Source: Hibiscus mutabilis (lineage: Eukaryota; Streptophyta; Magnoliopsida; Malvales; Malvaceae). Taken from it: a stretch of 64,000 bases of DNA. The notes below the pieces were generated by a model. It saw only the letters and a list, made by a program, of their open reading frames with translations, did no database searches and was not told where the DNA came from. The position numbers were made by a program, and so were the translations under genes. Location of the stretch: positions 1,922,001-1,986,000 of the forward strand of contig CM033718.1 of the NCBI GenBank assembly GCA_019671005.1, given 5' to 3'. Positions 1 to 11,721 of this stretch are shown here, piece after piece; the first letter of the stretch is position 1, and each line of letters begins with the position of its first letter.

Positions 1-815
1 TATACTTTGGCACTACACGCTTGTTCGGCAAATTGTTACGTCGGATCTGTTGAGTAATCTCTGACCGTTGTCGCGCGACTGGATCGATGTTGTCCTTCCT
101 AAGACACCTTTTTTCCATGATGAAAGATTTTCTAATCGGGCAAACCACTTGAATCAACGCCTCTATTAATGTGGATGCAATGATAATGCAACAAAAATAT
201 GTGTAAAAATAAAATAAAACACAAAAAGAAATGAGTTAGCACCGGATAAAAATAATAAATACATAAATAAAAGGACAAATTAAATAAGGTAAATAAACAA
301 AACGACCCTATTTATCTAGTCCAAAACACCTAAGGTTATCCGCATGGCTCTAACAGGGTGGGTTTCTATGTTCTCTACATGCAGTGTTGGTGCTATGAGG
401 TACCCGAATTGTCCTTGTTGTCCCCTACTAAGGGTAGCAAGGCCCCCGATCATCACCTATTATAGGCTCCTTTCAACCGGGTTCAATTCAGGGGGACCCA
501 TTCACTTATGCCCGTACGAAGGAACGATATCCTTACGAAAGCATAAGGTACTCGAGCCCCGAAGGTACTTGCTAGGCCCATACGGGAGAACGATATCTCC
601 ACGAAAGCATTAGCGTTTTCCCCCCACTTAGAAAAGATGGGTTTATATGCCATATTTTAAATGCGTTAAAATAAATGTGCAATTATGACCGAATGTTAAT
701 TTAATAGTCACTTTAACCCGGAATTTCTAATATTAATAAAGCGATAATTATTTTGAAAGCTTGACTCTCATTTGTTTTTGAAAAACAAAAAATTGTCCCC
801 AGCGGAGTCGCCATC
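1..815 (-). mobile_element. Ogre/Tat-like element copy A: ORF1 start and leader
   Basis: This is the internal part of a large LTR retrotransposon next to its LTR; the rest lies beyond the left window edge. Read on the minus strand, a primer-binding site adjoins the LTR (813-794). An untranslated leader of about 670 bases follows, then an ORF opening with ATG at 118-116 that stays open to the window edge (39 codons). The same sequence recurs at about 62580-63367, where it precedes the ORF1 and gag of copy B. The plus-strand ORF at 344-613 is leader sequence and not a gene. Homology to copy B is seen directly; the lineage name is inference. Confidence 0.8.
794..813 (-). other. Primer-binding site, tRNA-Arg type (copy A)
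   Basis: Two bases inside the LTR boundary the minus strand reads TGGCGACTCCGCTGGGGACA. It begins with TGG, the complement of a tRNA CCA end, and continues with the complement of a plant tRNA-Arg acceptor stem as I recall it. Ogre elements are known to prime with tRNA-Arg. Position and TGG start are seen; the tRNA identity is from memory. Confidence 0.65.
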
Positions 816-2955
816 TGTAGCGATGTCTTTTTCTTTTTTATCGCTAAAAAGCGTGGCTTTTTCGAAGTGTTTTTGAAAGGTGTTTGTGATTTTTCGGATA
901 TAAAATATTTATTCCGTGGGGTTTTAAAAGAAACCGCATAAAAAAAATGGAGTAGCCACCGGCCACTTAGGTAGGCCGGACACCATAAAACCAGAGATTC
1001 AAAAAAAGATTGGGTTCGGGAGTCGGTTACGGATGGGGAATGATTAGCACCCCCACACCGCCCAAAATTGGTACTTTAATAATTACCGCTTTATTAATAT
1101 TGGATTTTCCGGATTAAAGTGACGATTATTTTAAAATTCGGTCATAATTGCGAATTAATTTTAAGGGCCCCGTTATCCGAGAATAAACGCCCAGCCACTA
1201 TCACTACGCGCCGATCTCGGCCCGTTTACGCTGGATAAAAGGGCACCGCATTAACAAGTTATAAATCATATGCAATCTTAGTGGCGTAAATATAAAACAT
1301 GGCAAAATATTTAAATGCAATAAATATTGACATAATGTAATACTAATCTAACATAAATGATATACTAGACTAAAACATGCATATATACATATTATTCTAA
1401 ATAATAGATAAAAACAACTTTAACAAGTCGAATAACAATGCAGAAAAAATTACGATATATAGGCGAACAAATATTTCAAAAAAGACATACATGCTAGTAA
1501 TAAAACATATTTCAACATATATGGAACAATATATTATACATAAAAGAAGACACACTAACACGTAACCTAAAAGCCAAGAAAACATACAATACGTACAAAA
1601 ATACAAGAACATGCCGTTTACGAGTCAAATAGAACATAACATGCTTTAATACGAATAACTGGATAAAAAATACAGGACTATTATAAGCTTAACACACATA
1701 TACATGTAAACATAAAATACGAGGCATATACGAGAGACATAAAATAAAATAATAGAATATCAACATATACGATTATAATACGAACATGAGTATTTACAAA
1801 GAAATAGGACTGAAATGAAAGAAAAATAAAAGTTAGTGGTAGAAATTAAAGAACAATAACATGTAATTTAGGGACGAAAATGCGAAACAAACAAAACCTA
1901 AAAGGATCAAAACTGTAATTAGACCAAGGGGCAGACCCAAAATGAAAAGTTCAAAAACGCGGGATGGCTAAAGGCGTAATTTTACCATTTTGAAAATTGA
2001 TTCGGTGTAATTTAGGGACTGGATTACAAGATTTTGAAATATCAGGGGGACTGGGATTGTAATTATACCATGCGGCAAGACAAAAACGAAAATATTGAAA
2101 ACGCGGTGGGATTAAGTGCGTAATTTACCCATTTATCAAAATAATAATAACTATATAAACCCTCCTATTAGGCCGAATCCAATTTTCCCCCACTTCGTTT
2201 CATTTTTCGGTTTTCATAACCCAGCCCCGTTCTTATTTTCTCTCAACTGATCTTATAAAACCCAAAATCCGGCGGCCGGCCGACGTTTTCTTCGCCGCCG
2301 GCCGCCGCTAACCGGCGCCGGTGAGCCTCCAAAACACACCAAAATAGCTCCATTTCCATCCTCGACACGAATCCGAGGTTGGATTCAGAGGATACACCTC
2401 TATTCGCCCTAGATCTAGGAAATACGAACAAAAAAAAACACTTTTAAACCTAAAACAAAACTACCAGGGGTCTTCGCCTCCCTTTAGTTCACCATATCAG
2501 GCTTGGAGAAGCCGAAAGGCTTATCACTGAGGAAGGGAAAACCCACAAACAACGACGGTAAGACGACTCTCCCTTTTTTGTTTCTATTTACCTCTTTTGT
2601 ATATGCATGCAAAAATAAAAAAAAAGAAACGAGTATTTACCACTGGACTTTTCTTTCGATTCACTTGAATGGTTACAACTTTCACTTTTTGTATTACAAG
2701 ACTTCTGTTACCACTCTGTTTTTTTTGTTACCCCCTCTGTTACAACTCTCTCCGTTCCCCTCCCTTTTTTTCTTATACAAGATCTTTGTTTCGTATATAA
2801 GCTTGTCTTTGTTTTGGTGCAAGTTGCATCTTGCTTTTTCAGATCTGGACTGACAAACTTATTGCTTGTTGTCTTTGGCATGTTATGAACACGGGGGTTG
2901 AATATCGGCGTGGTGGCGGTATGGGTGTTCTGCCAGCGGCCAGACGCGTTCTCGG

Positions 2956-2981
2956 CCGTTAGATCAGATCTGATCTAACGG
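2956..2981. repeat. Perfect 26-base palindrome in LTR A
   Basis: The centre reads GATCAGATCTGATC and both arms extend to CCGTTA/TAACGG with no mismatch. A related palindrome lies 256 bases on, and copy B has both. Confidence 0.9.
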
Positions 2982-3211
2982 TCGAGATGGCTTGAAGGAC
3001 GAACGGCCTGGATGAAGCCTCGATTTGATGAGACGGCTTCAGATCTTGCCACGTGGAGCTCCGCAGTCGAGGAGTCAGAACGCGTGGATCTTACGCGCGC
3101 GTGGGATATTAAAGCGTCCGCGCGTGGACCACACGCGCGCGTGGCACTCGAACGGTCCATACGTGTGGAACACGCGGCTGGAAGATATTTTTGACTTCTT
3201 GGTTGTATCGT

Positions 3212-3242
3212 GGCCGTTGGATCAGATCTTGATCCAACGGCC
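3212..3242. repeat. Interrupted palindrome, 13-base arms, in LTR A
   Basis: Arms GGCCGTTGGATCA and TGATCCAACGGCC are exact inverted repeats around a five-base centre (GATCT). This is the second of the pair; the stretch between them is rich in CGCGTGG words. Confidence 0.9.
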
Positions 3243-3870
3243 CACAGCCACCTGCACACACAGTTGTAATTAGATAAGATTCGGGTTTGGGCCAACTGGG
3301 CCTTGTAATTACTTGTAACTGGACTTGGACTTCAATTGATTTATTTAATATATATAATAATTTTTTTGGTTTCATTTCATATCAGCCCAATAATATTAAT
3401 AATAATATAATTATAACAGCAATACACATACATGATACAAACATATACTTATACAAGTATAACATATTGGCATACGTATATATAATCCTACACATAATTA
3501 ACATAACATATGTATACATTAAACAAATACGTTCGTACTCTATAAATACATACGCGACACACATACACTATTAATACGTATACATACATAGCTTATAATA
3601 TACATGCACACACCACACCTTATATATATATTAGTAACACTCATGCAAACAATAAACATATAATATAATAAACATACATGCAACACTAATATGTATTTAC
3701 AGGTAAAAAATGAGTGATTACAGTTGCCCCTCTTTGCTTGTTCTCATGGAATGGGAAACAAAGCAAAGATTCATAAGCACTCATTTTTATCAGACTTCCC
3801 TGTTTGTAGCTTTGGAAAAATGTGTTCTTTTGGACATCTCCGCTCTTCCTTGGCTGAATCTTCAGGCTCG

Positions 3871-4165
3871 TAAGTTCTTCCTATATAGAGCTTCGCCACC
3901 TTCCGATCTTGGAGCTACAAGCTCTTCCTATATAGAACCCTTTGCTCTGAAACCTCGAGTTATGAGTCCCTCCTATATAGAACTTTTCACTTCGAGACAG
4001 TAAAGCTTGGAGTCCTTCCTATATAGAACTCTTCGCCTTCAACGCTGGTTTCTCCTATATAAAACCTTTTGCGCCGCTGATGGATTCTTCCGACTGGGGG
4101 TTCCTCCTATTTAGAACTGATAGTCTTCAAACCCTGGAGCCGTCAGTCCTTCCTATATAGAACTT
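3871..4165 (-). promoter_or_regulatory. Array of seven TATA-like CCTATATAGAAC modules, LTR A
   Basis: The module GTTCTTCCTATATAGAAC recurs with small changes near 3873, 3925, 3967, 4010, 4048, 4104 (weakest, TATTTAG) and 4146, about 40-50 bases apart. On the coding strand each reads CTATATAGGA, like a TATA box. Its position at the outer (U3) end of the LTR suits promoter or enhancer sequence; that role is inferred. Confidence 0.6.
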
Positions 4166-4239
4166 TTGGCGTCTGAAATCTCAGACTAATGACCACTTTG
4201 TTGTACCATTGAAAACAAATTATACTAACAATATAGAAA

Positions 4240-4495
4240 GAGAATTTACACCGGTGGTAAAAATGAAAAGTTTTTATAAGTATTTTAATTTTAGGGTTTA
4301 GGATTTAGAATTTAGGGTTTAGAGATTAAGTTTTGTGTTTAGGATAATATGATTAGAGATTATAAACCCTAAATTCTAACTACAACCCTTAAATTCTAAA
4401 CTCCTAACTTATACCTCCAAAATTTTAACCCTAAATTGAATTCATAAACCCTAAAAATATAGCACTTGTAAAAAAATTTATTTTTACCGTCAGTG
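4240..4495. repeat. Telomere-like dispersed fold-back repeat, copy 1
   Basis: The left half is rich in TTTAGGGTTTA and the right half in its complement, ending in TTTTTACCGTCAGTGTAT opposite the left ACCGGTGGTAAAAA. The unit can therefore fold on itself. Related blocks occur at 11495, 16780, 40862, 49655 and 52765. Confidence 0.6.
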
Positions 4496-6600
4496 TATGA
4501 TATAATTACCGATATTAAAATTCAAACCTCAAGCTTGACCTATTTAATATTATACTTGTATACTAACCAATTGAATTGAACTCTAAATTCGTTTTCTTTA
4601 TTTTTTTGGGTAGAGCAAATATACCCTCTATGCTCTCTTGTAGCATATAAAGACTAATCCTTTTAAGGTAGTAATATTCCTTAATTAGTGGCTAAAATGA
4701 GAGATACATTGAACCTATTTCTCTTTGCAGAGTTTAGTGTGAGATGTACTCATTCAGCATGCAATTGCCTTTTCCCCTTCTTTTCTTTTTAAAACGTTTC
4801 ATCTAAACTTAATTGCCAAATCTAGATTCAATGTACAACCAACATTATTTTAGCAGCCTCTATTAAAAAATATCAGCATCTTAAAAAGAATGAAATGATG
4901 ATTTCTTTTATCATTCTCAATGATTCTTTTTCAAAGACATGGTGTTGAAATTCATCTCCGGTCCACAAAGATTTTATCCATATGCACCCACAAACAAAAT
5001 AAGTTCCTTCGTACATTCATTCATTCGATTTTTTTGAAAAATTATCGCTTCAGTCTTATTTCGATTGATACCGTTGTTGTTGTTATTATTATAATATTTG
5101 GAAGACTAAGAGTTCAAATGTATTTTTTAATAGTTTTAATGTGATTATAAGGTAGTATTTGGTCATTCTTTTTTTAAACTTTTTGATAAAGCATATACAC
5201 CTTATAAACAAGCTGTTCGAACTTGAGTCTCCTAAGATGAACACAATTTTTTCACTGAGAACATTCATTGAGTTCAAATGTATTTTTTTCTAAGCAATTC
5301 AATTTTATTAATAGATAAAGTGCATCACACCCTCAATAGTGTGAGCAATTAAAACGAGAATACAAACAAAGTCAACAACATTAAGGAACCAACACAACAC
5401 AAATACAACCTATAAAATAACACGATCTATCATAAACTCGATACAAATGGCAATCGAACCCATAATAAGCTCAGATTCAAGGATTTAGGAGGATTATGAA
5501 TTGTTTTAAGGATTTATATTATATGAGAAAAAAAAACTACACGAAGCTGCTGATTTTGTAGGGAGATACATATGGAGAAGACAATTGGACACGTTGAAAT
5601 GTCGTCTCATTGCTGGATTTGAAGGTTACTTCAATTATTTTCTTCAAATGGCGAATATTGGCGGTGCATGTGCTTTTTTTAGATGAAAAGATGAATTATT
5701 ATCGAAGCATCGTTAAGAACTTTTTAAAGCTTAGTTAGAAGAAAAGAATATACATTTTATTATATTTCTCAATTGTACACAATCGGATCAGTTTGATTGG
5801 TTGATAGTTCATTGTATTATACAAAAATTAAAATATTAAAAAACTATTTTATATTTACTTTGATCTTGAGAAAAAAACAATTAAGTTTAAATAAAATTAT
5901 ATGTTTTTATTATTCAATAATAATTTTCACGAAATAGTGTCTCAAATTAAGATTCAACTATCTAATTTTTTCTTTTTTATTTTTTTATTGTGTTCACGCT
6001 CATGATCGTCTCTTCCAACAATGTAATCTCTAAAACTTGAACTTGAATTTTTCTATTAAGAATGTAATGTGTATTATCACTACATCAAATACTTTTTCTA
6101 ACCGTCTATAATTTGGTTATAGGATAATATTTTAGTCCAATTTTATAAATGGACAAACACACGTACACTTACATACTAACACTGCTCGAACCCGAACACC
6201 TAAAAGCAACCTCTTATCACTTAACCACTCGATGTATTCCACTGCACCAAATACTTGATTCAATCATCTAATTTGTTGATAATCTCTTCCATTTACTCTA
6301 TTAATTTTACTAGACTCAAACTACAACTCTGGTTTTAAATTGGTTTCAACTTTTAAAATGTTCCGAATATGTCAGTTTCATGATGACGTGGAATATATTC
6401 AAACACGTGATTAAATTATAAATATGTTTGTATTTATTACATGTCAATGTGGATATAACATGTTAAAAGGTATATATTTTTAAATTTTATTGACACCGTT
6501 TGTTTTTCTAACAAGTTTTTTTTTATTTAAACTATTCAGGTTGTAGGTATACTTATAAACATTTTTGTAATTTTATCCGGCTAAATTGGTTGAATATTCC
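4496..6600. other. AT-rich intergenic sequence, no gene seen
   Basis: No ORF here looks like a protein. A block at 5150-5275 (GGTAGTATTTGGTCATTC through CTCCTAAGATGAACAC) recurs in diverged form at 45908-46030, so it is a dispersed repeat. Confidence 0.6.
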
Positions 6601-7035
6601 TTTTTTAGGGAAAAATTTGGAGAAATACCCCTGCTGAAATCATTTTAAAGAACGACTCGCGTTATACAAGGCGCGGATTTAGAACTCGCATTCCTAAGGA
6701 CGCGAATTCTATGTGATGTGGCGTGTCTTATCCGTTGGCGTAGTTTTAATATTCAGTAAAAAGCGCGAGTTCCCCGAGATATTGAGATGAAATGGCAAAA
6801 ATTTATCCGTTGGCGTTACAACGCGAGTTTGGTTCAATCCTGTTGTTAAAACAAGCTTCGATAGGCTGTTTTAGGTGAAATTACAGAGTGTTGGGGGATA
6901 TTATTTCATATTTTTGAACTTTCACGTTGTACTACTGAAACATCTCTTGAAAATGGTGTAAAGATTGAAGCATATAAGGCATCCGTAAAGTGTGTATAAA
7001 TCATGTTAAAAACACTATCTAACCATATTTTTTGG

Positions 7036-7087
7036 GGCCATCTCATTCAATACTGAGTATGGGCCATCTCATTGAATACTGAGTATG
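7036..7087. repeat. 26-base tandem duplication
   Basis: GGCCATCTCATTCAATACTG with its next six bases is repeated head to tail with a single difference (C to G). Confidence 0.9.
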
Positions 7088-7627
7088 GGTCTCGATCATC
7101 AAATCCACAGCACCAGTGTCCTGAATATCGGATATTGTGAAATACAATGGTTCTAACGACGTAGGACATCGATACATCAGTGACTCCAATTCCCTCCTAG
7201 AAGCATTTGGAACCTCATCCGATGTTGTGTCCTTCAGTGTTTGATATGTGGCTAGCCTCAGAATCTTTATCCTAACATTGTTGGGGGACTAAAATACAAC
7301 ACCGAGATATGCATAGGGGATCATCTAACAATCGTAGTACGACAACCGTCACTCTTCTTGCCATTGTTGAGAATAACAAAGCAGTCAGTCTTTCTCACAC
7401 GTTTTTCTCTTAGGGTTTGTTAGAAAATGTTGCTCGTGTTTGATAATTTCACGTTTATCTAAACACGAGTTCGACCTTCCATCTCAATAATCCAAAAGAG
7501 GCATTAGAAACACGCGTAAATCCAACATTATGACCTCGGTACCTAGCATATAAATTTTATCAGAGTAAATTTTACACCACTCAAACAATTTCTACCTACA
7601 TATATTTCCAGCCCACAAATACAAATT

Positions 7628-7984
7628 ATGGCACGATTTCGTGGAACCCACTTCTACACTTCTTTCAACAATAAAATCATAAAAGATGATTTGTTTGAGT
7701 TGATTTCAAAATGGGTTAGGGAGTCTACAAGCTCAAATTTTTTTGCCTTGCGTGTCAAAGTGCCAATCAATGAGCCCAGCCCAGAAGAATACTACATGCT
7801 AACACTATCCAATGTGAAAGATATGCGGAAGATGTTTCAAGCATACAAACGTGCTGAGGATACGAACATCGAGCTCAGTGTAAAATTTGATGAAAGTTTC
7901 AGTTCATCAACCATTGCGTCAACAGGCCCTCATTGTCCAGACGAAGACACGGTCTCTGCACGAAATTATAGGAGACAACAGTAG
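7628..7984 (+). pseudogene. Transposase-N-terminus-like ORF fragment (possible MULE)
   Basis: An ORF of 118 codons starts with ATG at 7628 and ends TAG at 7982. The middle reads EEYYMLTLSNVKDMRKMF followed by a short stretch ending ELSVKFDE. This resembles the N-terminal PB1-like region that precedes the MuDR-type transposase domain in plant Mutator-like elements. No transposase core, zinc knuckle or SWIM finger follows; the next kilobase is AT-rich with stops. It may therefore be a truncated mobile-element ORF or a small orphan gene. The resemblance is from memory and weak. No introns were identified. Confidence 0.35.
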
Positions 7985-8714
7985 AAAGAACAAATAATTG
8001 AGGAACTAAACTTAACATTCAACATAAGTATCAACTACGATGACAATGAATCAGATTCTTCATTCATTCATTTTAACTAGGCTTAGTAATTTAATGTTGG
8101 TATAGTTATTTCAATTAATTATCCTATAGTACGTTTCGTTAATATAATTTTCTACATCTATTCGATTTAAATTGCTTACTTTACATACTTTTTATCACAT
8201 CATAAATAACGTACGAATCATCCAATTATATTTTCAAACCGTTAACAATCACAAAATATATAATTAAGAAAACATATGAATCATCCAATTACATTGGAAC
8301 AACTAGCATGTGTGAGGTCCGTCGTATCTTGTTATCTGCCACACGTTGTTTAGCCTCTTCCTTTGTGATACACGAATCCTCCAGTTATAGCCTTAGTCAT
8401 TTTGGACACATTCTGCAATATAGTTGTCCACACTCGTTTTCTTCACTATCAAAACAACTGATCAGCATATGCTGCAGTTCTTAATTGTATCCTCCGCGAT
8501 TCTTTTAGTCATGAATATTATCCCAATTTCTAGTTCACCGTCACTATCAACAGCAGCATCGCACGGCTGTCACCCAATAGATGGGAAATCATCTACATTT
8601 GCAGCCATTATAGAGCTTGAGCGAACGAAATGGACTAAGAGAAATATTGAGCGAATTAGTATGAAAGGAAATGTGTGAGTTTTTCAAGATGTGGAAGGTT
8701 CTATTTATAGAGGT

Positions 8715-8930
8715 CAAATAAACCAGTGTTCGTTCATTCATTTATTTTAGAAATTGTTCGTTCATTTATTTTAGAAACTGTTCGTGTCAGTTTTGCTCTA
8801 AACACGTAAAATGAAGGTGTTCGTTCATTTATTTTAGAACCTATTTATAGGGGTGTAAATTATCTACGATTTGTTTATTTTTGAAGGTGTTCACGTTAGT
8901 TTTGCTCTAAACACATAAAATGAACCCCTA
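8715..8930. repeat. Short-period repeats (GTTCGTTCATTTATTTTAGAA units)
   Basis: The unit GTTCGTTCATTTATTTTAG occurs near 8730, 8757 and 8819. A longer block (GTTTTGCTCTAAACAC.TAAAATGAA) appears twice, near 8791 and 8900. These look like local duplications of non-coding sequence. Confidence 0.7.
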
Positions 8931-9102
8931 AACATGCTAATAAATAAGCTTATAAAGGAAAGAAACACACGTAGATTATTATAGTATTTATAGCAGACAT
9001 TCTACAAACATAAAAGATCATCATCTTGTTTTGCTCTCTTGGTCACATTCTCATTCAAGTTGTACAATTGTACCCTTAAACACTCAATTCTCTTCTTCAA
9101 GC

Positions 9103-9324
9103 CTAGATCGATATTTGAGGTTGGTATCGGCTTACTTCCAGGGTTGAATAGTCCAACAAGTTTAAATCCTTAGGGTATACTTTACTCCCAGTCTTCCTTA
9201 TTAACATACGCCAGTTCATCAACCAAATCTCAGTAGAGAACCGATGCTCTTCTTCTGAAGGCATGCGTAGTCTAGTAAGTTCAAAACCTTGAGGTATGCA
9301 TTTTCTGAAGTTAGGTGTTAACAT
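9103..9324 (-). CDS. Small ORF with two similar halves, unknown
   Basis: This 73-codon ORF contains two related segments: KCIPQGFELTRL and, about 40 residues on, KVYPKDLNLLDY. The matching DNA repeat (AAGTTTAAATCCTTAGGGTATAC versus a diverged copy ending GAGGTATGC) is visible, and a further GAGTAGAGAACCGAT copy lies near 9350. I do not recognise a family. The repeated protein-level pattern argues mildly that it was once coding, possibly as part of a mobile element. Promoter, introns and partners are not visible. Confidence 0.2.
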   Translation of the reverse strand: MLTPNFRKCIPQGFELTRLRMPSEEEHRFSTEIWLMNWRMLIRKTGSKVYPKDLNLLDYSTLEVSRYQPQISI

Positions 9325-10289
9325 ACCCTCGGCTTACTTTCAGAGCTGAGTAGAGAACCGATCATCATCTTCAAGCTTAGAGGTCTATTGGAGCCAAATC
9401 ATATACCCCTAAACATGTTCTCATGAAGTGAGCAGATGACCAAGCTTTGTGGATTTTGTGAGCCCACTGAGACGGCCAATTCTACCTACTGATCGTGTAC
9501 TATGACCATGGTAGGGGATTTGACTCTGGTTACATGCGGGGGGTCTTAACCTAGCTTCCAATATTGAGGCGTAAAAAATAAGTAACCGCGACCTAGAACA
9601 AAAGGTCAAGACCCTCGCATGCACTTCAAAAAGATCTCAATTTTTTAGATATTGTGATTTGTCATTGTCTTTCCTCGTGAACAAAAACACCAAACAGTCA
9701 TTTGACCAGAACTGGTAACCGACCAACATATACTCATCATATAAATGTAACTACAAACACTGACAAACCATAATATTCGGGAAATTTCTTTGCAAAAGAA
9801 TTTTCTAGATACTTGGTTTATTGCCATTAGTAGATACAATACAATCAAAAACTTAAAACACTACAACGCAGTTTATTTTTTTGCTTCGAATCTGCGTGGC
9901 TTATGGTTCACTATTATTTATATCATAAAACTCACTTTTGGGCAACAAAGAATTTGGCCCAAGATTCCTGACGTGTCAGTTGAACTCGCGTTCATCTGGA
10001 CGCGAGTTCTAGATGACATGTCAGTTCTGAAGTGTTAGGCGTAGATAAATTCGTGTTTGGAAGGACGCGAGTTTAGTCGAATATACAAAATTTAAATACT
10101 GATATAAAAAAGAATAACGATTTGGTTATCCGCTTGCGTTTGTTATCGATGCAATTAAGAACTATTTGGTCGAAATCGTTCGGAAAAAATAAATGTGAAA
10201 TATTTAATAATCAAAAAAATTTATAAATTGAGAACAATATTGCATTTAAAAAAAACAACATACAACTAAAATTGTTAAACAAAGGAAAA

Positions 10290-10990
10290 AATCTAACTAA
10301 TGATGCCTATGTCCACCGGTACTACACCCAGATGGACGCCGAGGTCGATCAAAATTGCGTCGATAAAGAAAGGGATCAACTGACTGCTCATCATCGTCAT
10401 TATCATCATCCTCATTCCTGGTTTCATCTCCAGCAGTACCACTCGTTCCAACTAGCCCACTTATGAAGAATAAAGATTACGGCGGTGTTTTCTAAACAAA
10501 CCCGGTCCTAAAATCAATTGCTAACGGTTGAAATGGATACAAAGGTACATAAGCTGTAGGAACACTCGACGTCCTACTCATTAGGGCCAAAAAAATAAAC
10601 CGTAGGGGTTGGCCACAACAAGCGTGAAAAACTTTTCGTCGGACTTGGCGGCGAATAAAATGATGAGTGCATCAAGTGGGTAAAAGCTTGTGGTCGGGTC
10701 GGTTGGGTGGCCTAAGATGGTCCCGATGCTAAGGAAGCAGAAGCATTTCTCCTCGATGATGAAGCAGCGCCAAAAGTCGTATGTGCTCGCCTCATACGTT
10801 TAGTCTATGGGCAGTTGCGTTGTACACGCTCAAAAATGACTGCTCGTTCATTTGGAGTCAAAAAATTAGGCTTCTCATTCACCAAGTACCATGCAACGTA
10901 ATCGTGGCTGACCATCGTATCAAACAATACGTAGTCACGAATGGGCTTCGATTTTCGTTCATTTGGAGTCAGAATCGAAAATCGATCCGA
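10290..10990 (-). pseudogene. Remnant of a plant-mobile-domain/MAIN-like ORF 3' end
   Basis: On the minus strand a frame ends at about 10298 with GGHRHH and a stop. It is preceded by an acidic stretch (DETRNEDDDNDDDEQS) and a basic RPRRPSGCSTGG stretch. This acidic-then-basic tail is typical, from memory, of the C-terminus of plant-mobile-domain (MAIN-like) ORFs carried by retroelements. Further upstream, 10780-10960 reads DYVLFDTMVSHDYVAWYLVNEKPNF. Stops and frame changes separate the parts (for example after GFV near 10495), so it is not intact. It could instead be a host MAIN-like pseudogene. The plus-strand ORFs 10272-10466 and 10781-11026 are shadows. Confidence 0.35.
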
Positions 10991-11029
10991 ACAGAAGTGT
11001 TTGGAGAGATTGGTTCACAAGTTTAAATA

Positions 11030-11494
11030 CCATAGTATCAAACCGAATTTAATTTTTTATTTAATTTATAATTAATTTTTAATATTTTATAACCTAAGAA
11101 AATATGTATTTTATACTTAAAATAGTGAAATAACTTAAAAATATTATATTTGAATTCTTAATTATTTTTATTTATTTAAAAAATAACTTTTTTAAAAAAT
11201 ATTTACGACAAATATTTTAAAACTTCACCAAATAATGTTTAAAAGTCATAAATAAAGCTATTTTAATCAAAATAAAATACAAAAAATCTAAGGTTAATAT
11301 GAAAAAATCGATAATCGAAATTAACTGAATCGAAAACCGATATATTATTAAAATTTTTACTAAATCGAACCAAACCGGGCGATATTGAACTTCTACCCAC
11401 CACTTTTAAAATCATTTTTAATTATAATTACAATTTTTATATGAATAAATTACTGTAATAGTCACTTACATTTAATAAGTGTTTATTTTACTCA
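11030..11494. other. AT-rich sequence, nothing recognised
   Basis: Dominated by A/T runs; no protein-like ORF, repeat boundary or RNA gene was seen. Confidence 0.6.
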
Positions 11495-11692
11495 TCAATT
11501 TTAATATGGAAAAAATTTTGATTGTAGGGTTTAGAATTTAAGGTTAGTGTTTAGAATTTAGTGTATAGGGTTTAAGATTTAGGGTTTAGTTTTTTAGGGT
11601 TAAGGTTAAAAATTTAGGATTTAAATTTTTATAGTATAAATACACATGCTTGTTTAAAATTAATTTCACAGCCTGTGTATCAAAATTTTACC
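11495..11692. repeat. Telomere-like dispersed repeat, copy 2
   Basis: TTTAGGGTTTAG-type words, then GGTTTAGTTTTTTAGGGTTA, then the terminal block CTGTGTATCAAAATTTTACC. The same order and the same terminal block occur at 40862-41112. Confidence 0.65.
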
Positions 11693-11721
11693 TTTTTAAT
11701 ATTATGCAGCTTATATTCTCG

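Larger units (their letters stand above)
816..4185 (-). mobile_element. Long terminal repeat of Ogre/Tat-like copy A, outer end truncated
   Basis: The repeat starts TGTAGCG directly after the primer site and matches the LTR at 54019-57450 along its length. Shared blocks include the TATTTATTCC/GGAGT segment near 900-1000, the TTAATATTGGATTTTCCGG segment near 1090, the paired palindromes near 2956 and 3212, and the CCTATATAG array near 3870-4160. Similarity is lost near 4185, about 300 bases before the end expected from copy B, and no CA terminus is found. This copy is more diverged and probably older. ORFs of 60-118 codons inside it (for example 2503-2853 and 3287-3574) have no recognisable protein content. 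Confidence 0.8.
6640..10110. mobile_element. Possible degraded element bounded by hairpin direct repeats
   Basis: A segment near 6675-6725 and another near 9975-10020 share, in direct orientation, a self-complementary block of the form GAACTCGCG..CGCGAGTTC (degenerate on the left), followed by GATG and GTC/GGC and then a GGCGTAG near 6740 and 10039. Direct orientation suggests LTR-like ends or two remnants of one family. Between them lie one protein-like ORF (7628-7984) and short duplications. The limits are approximate. Confidence 0.3.

Noticed and set aside
3287..3574. Plus-strand ORF of 95 codons rich in Ile, Asn and Tyr
   Set aside because: AT-rich LTR sequence; composition is that of translated non-coding DNA.
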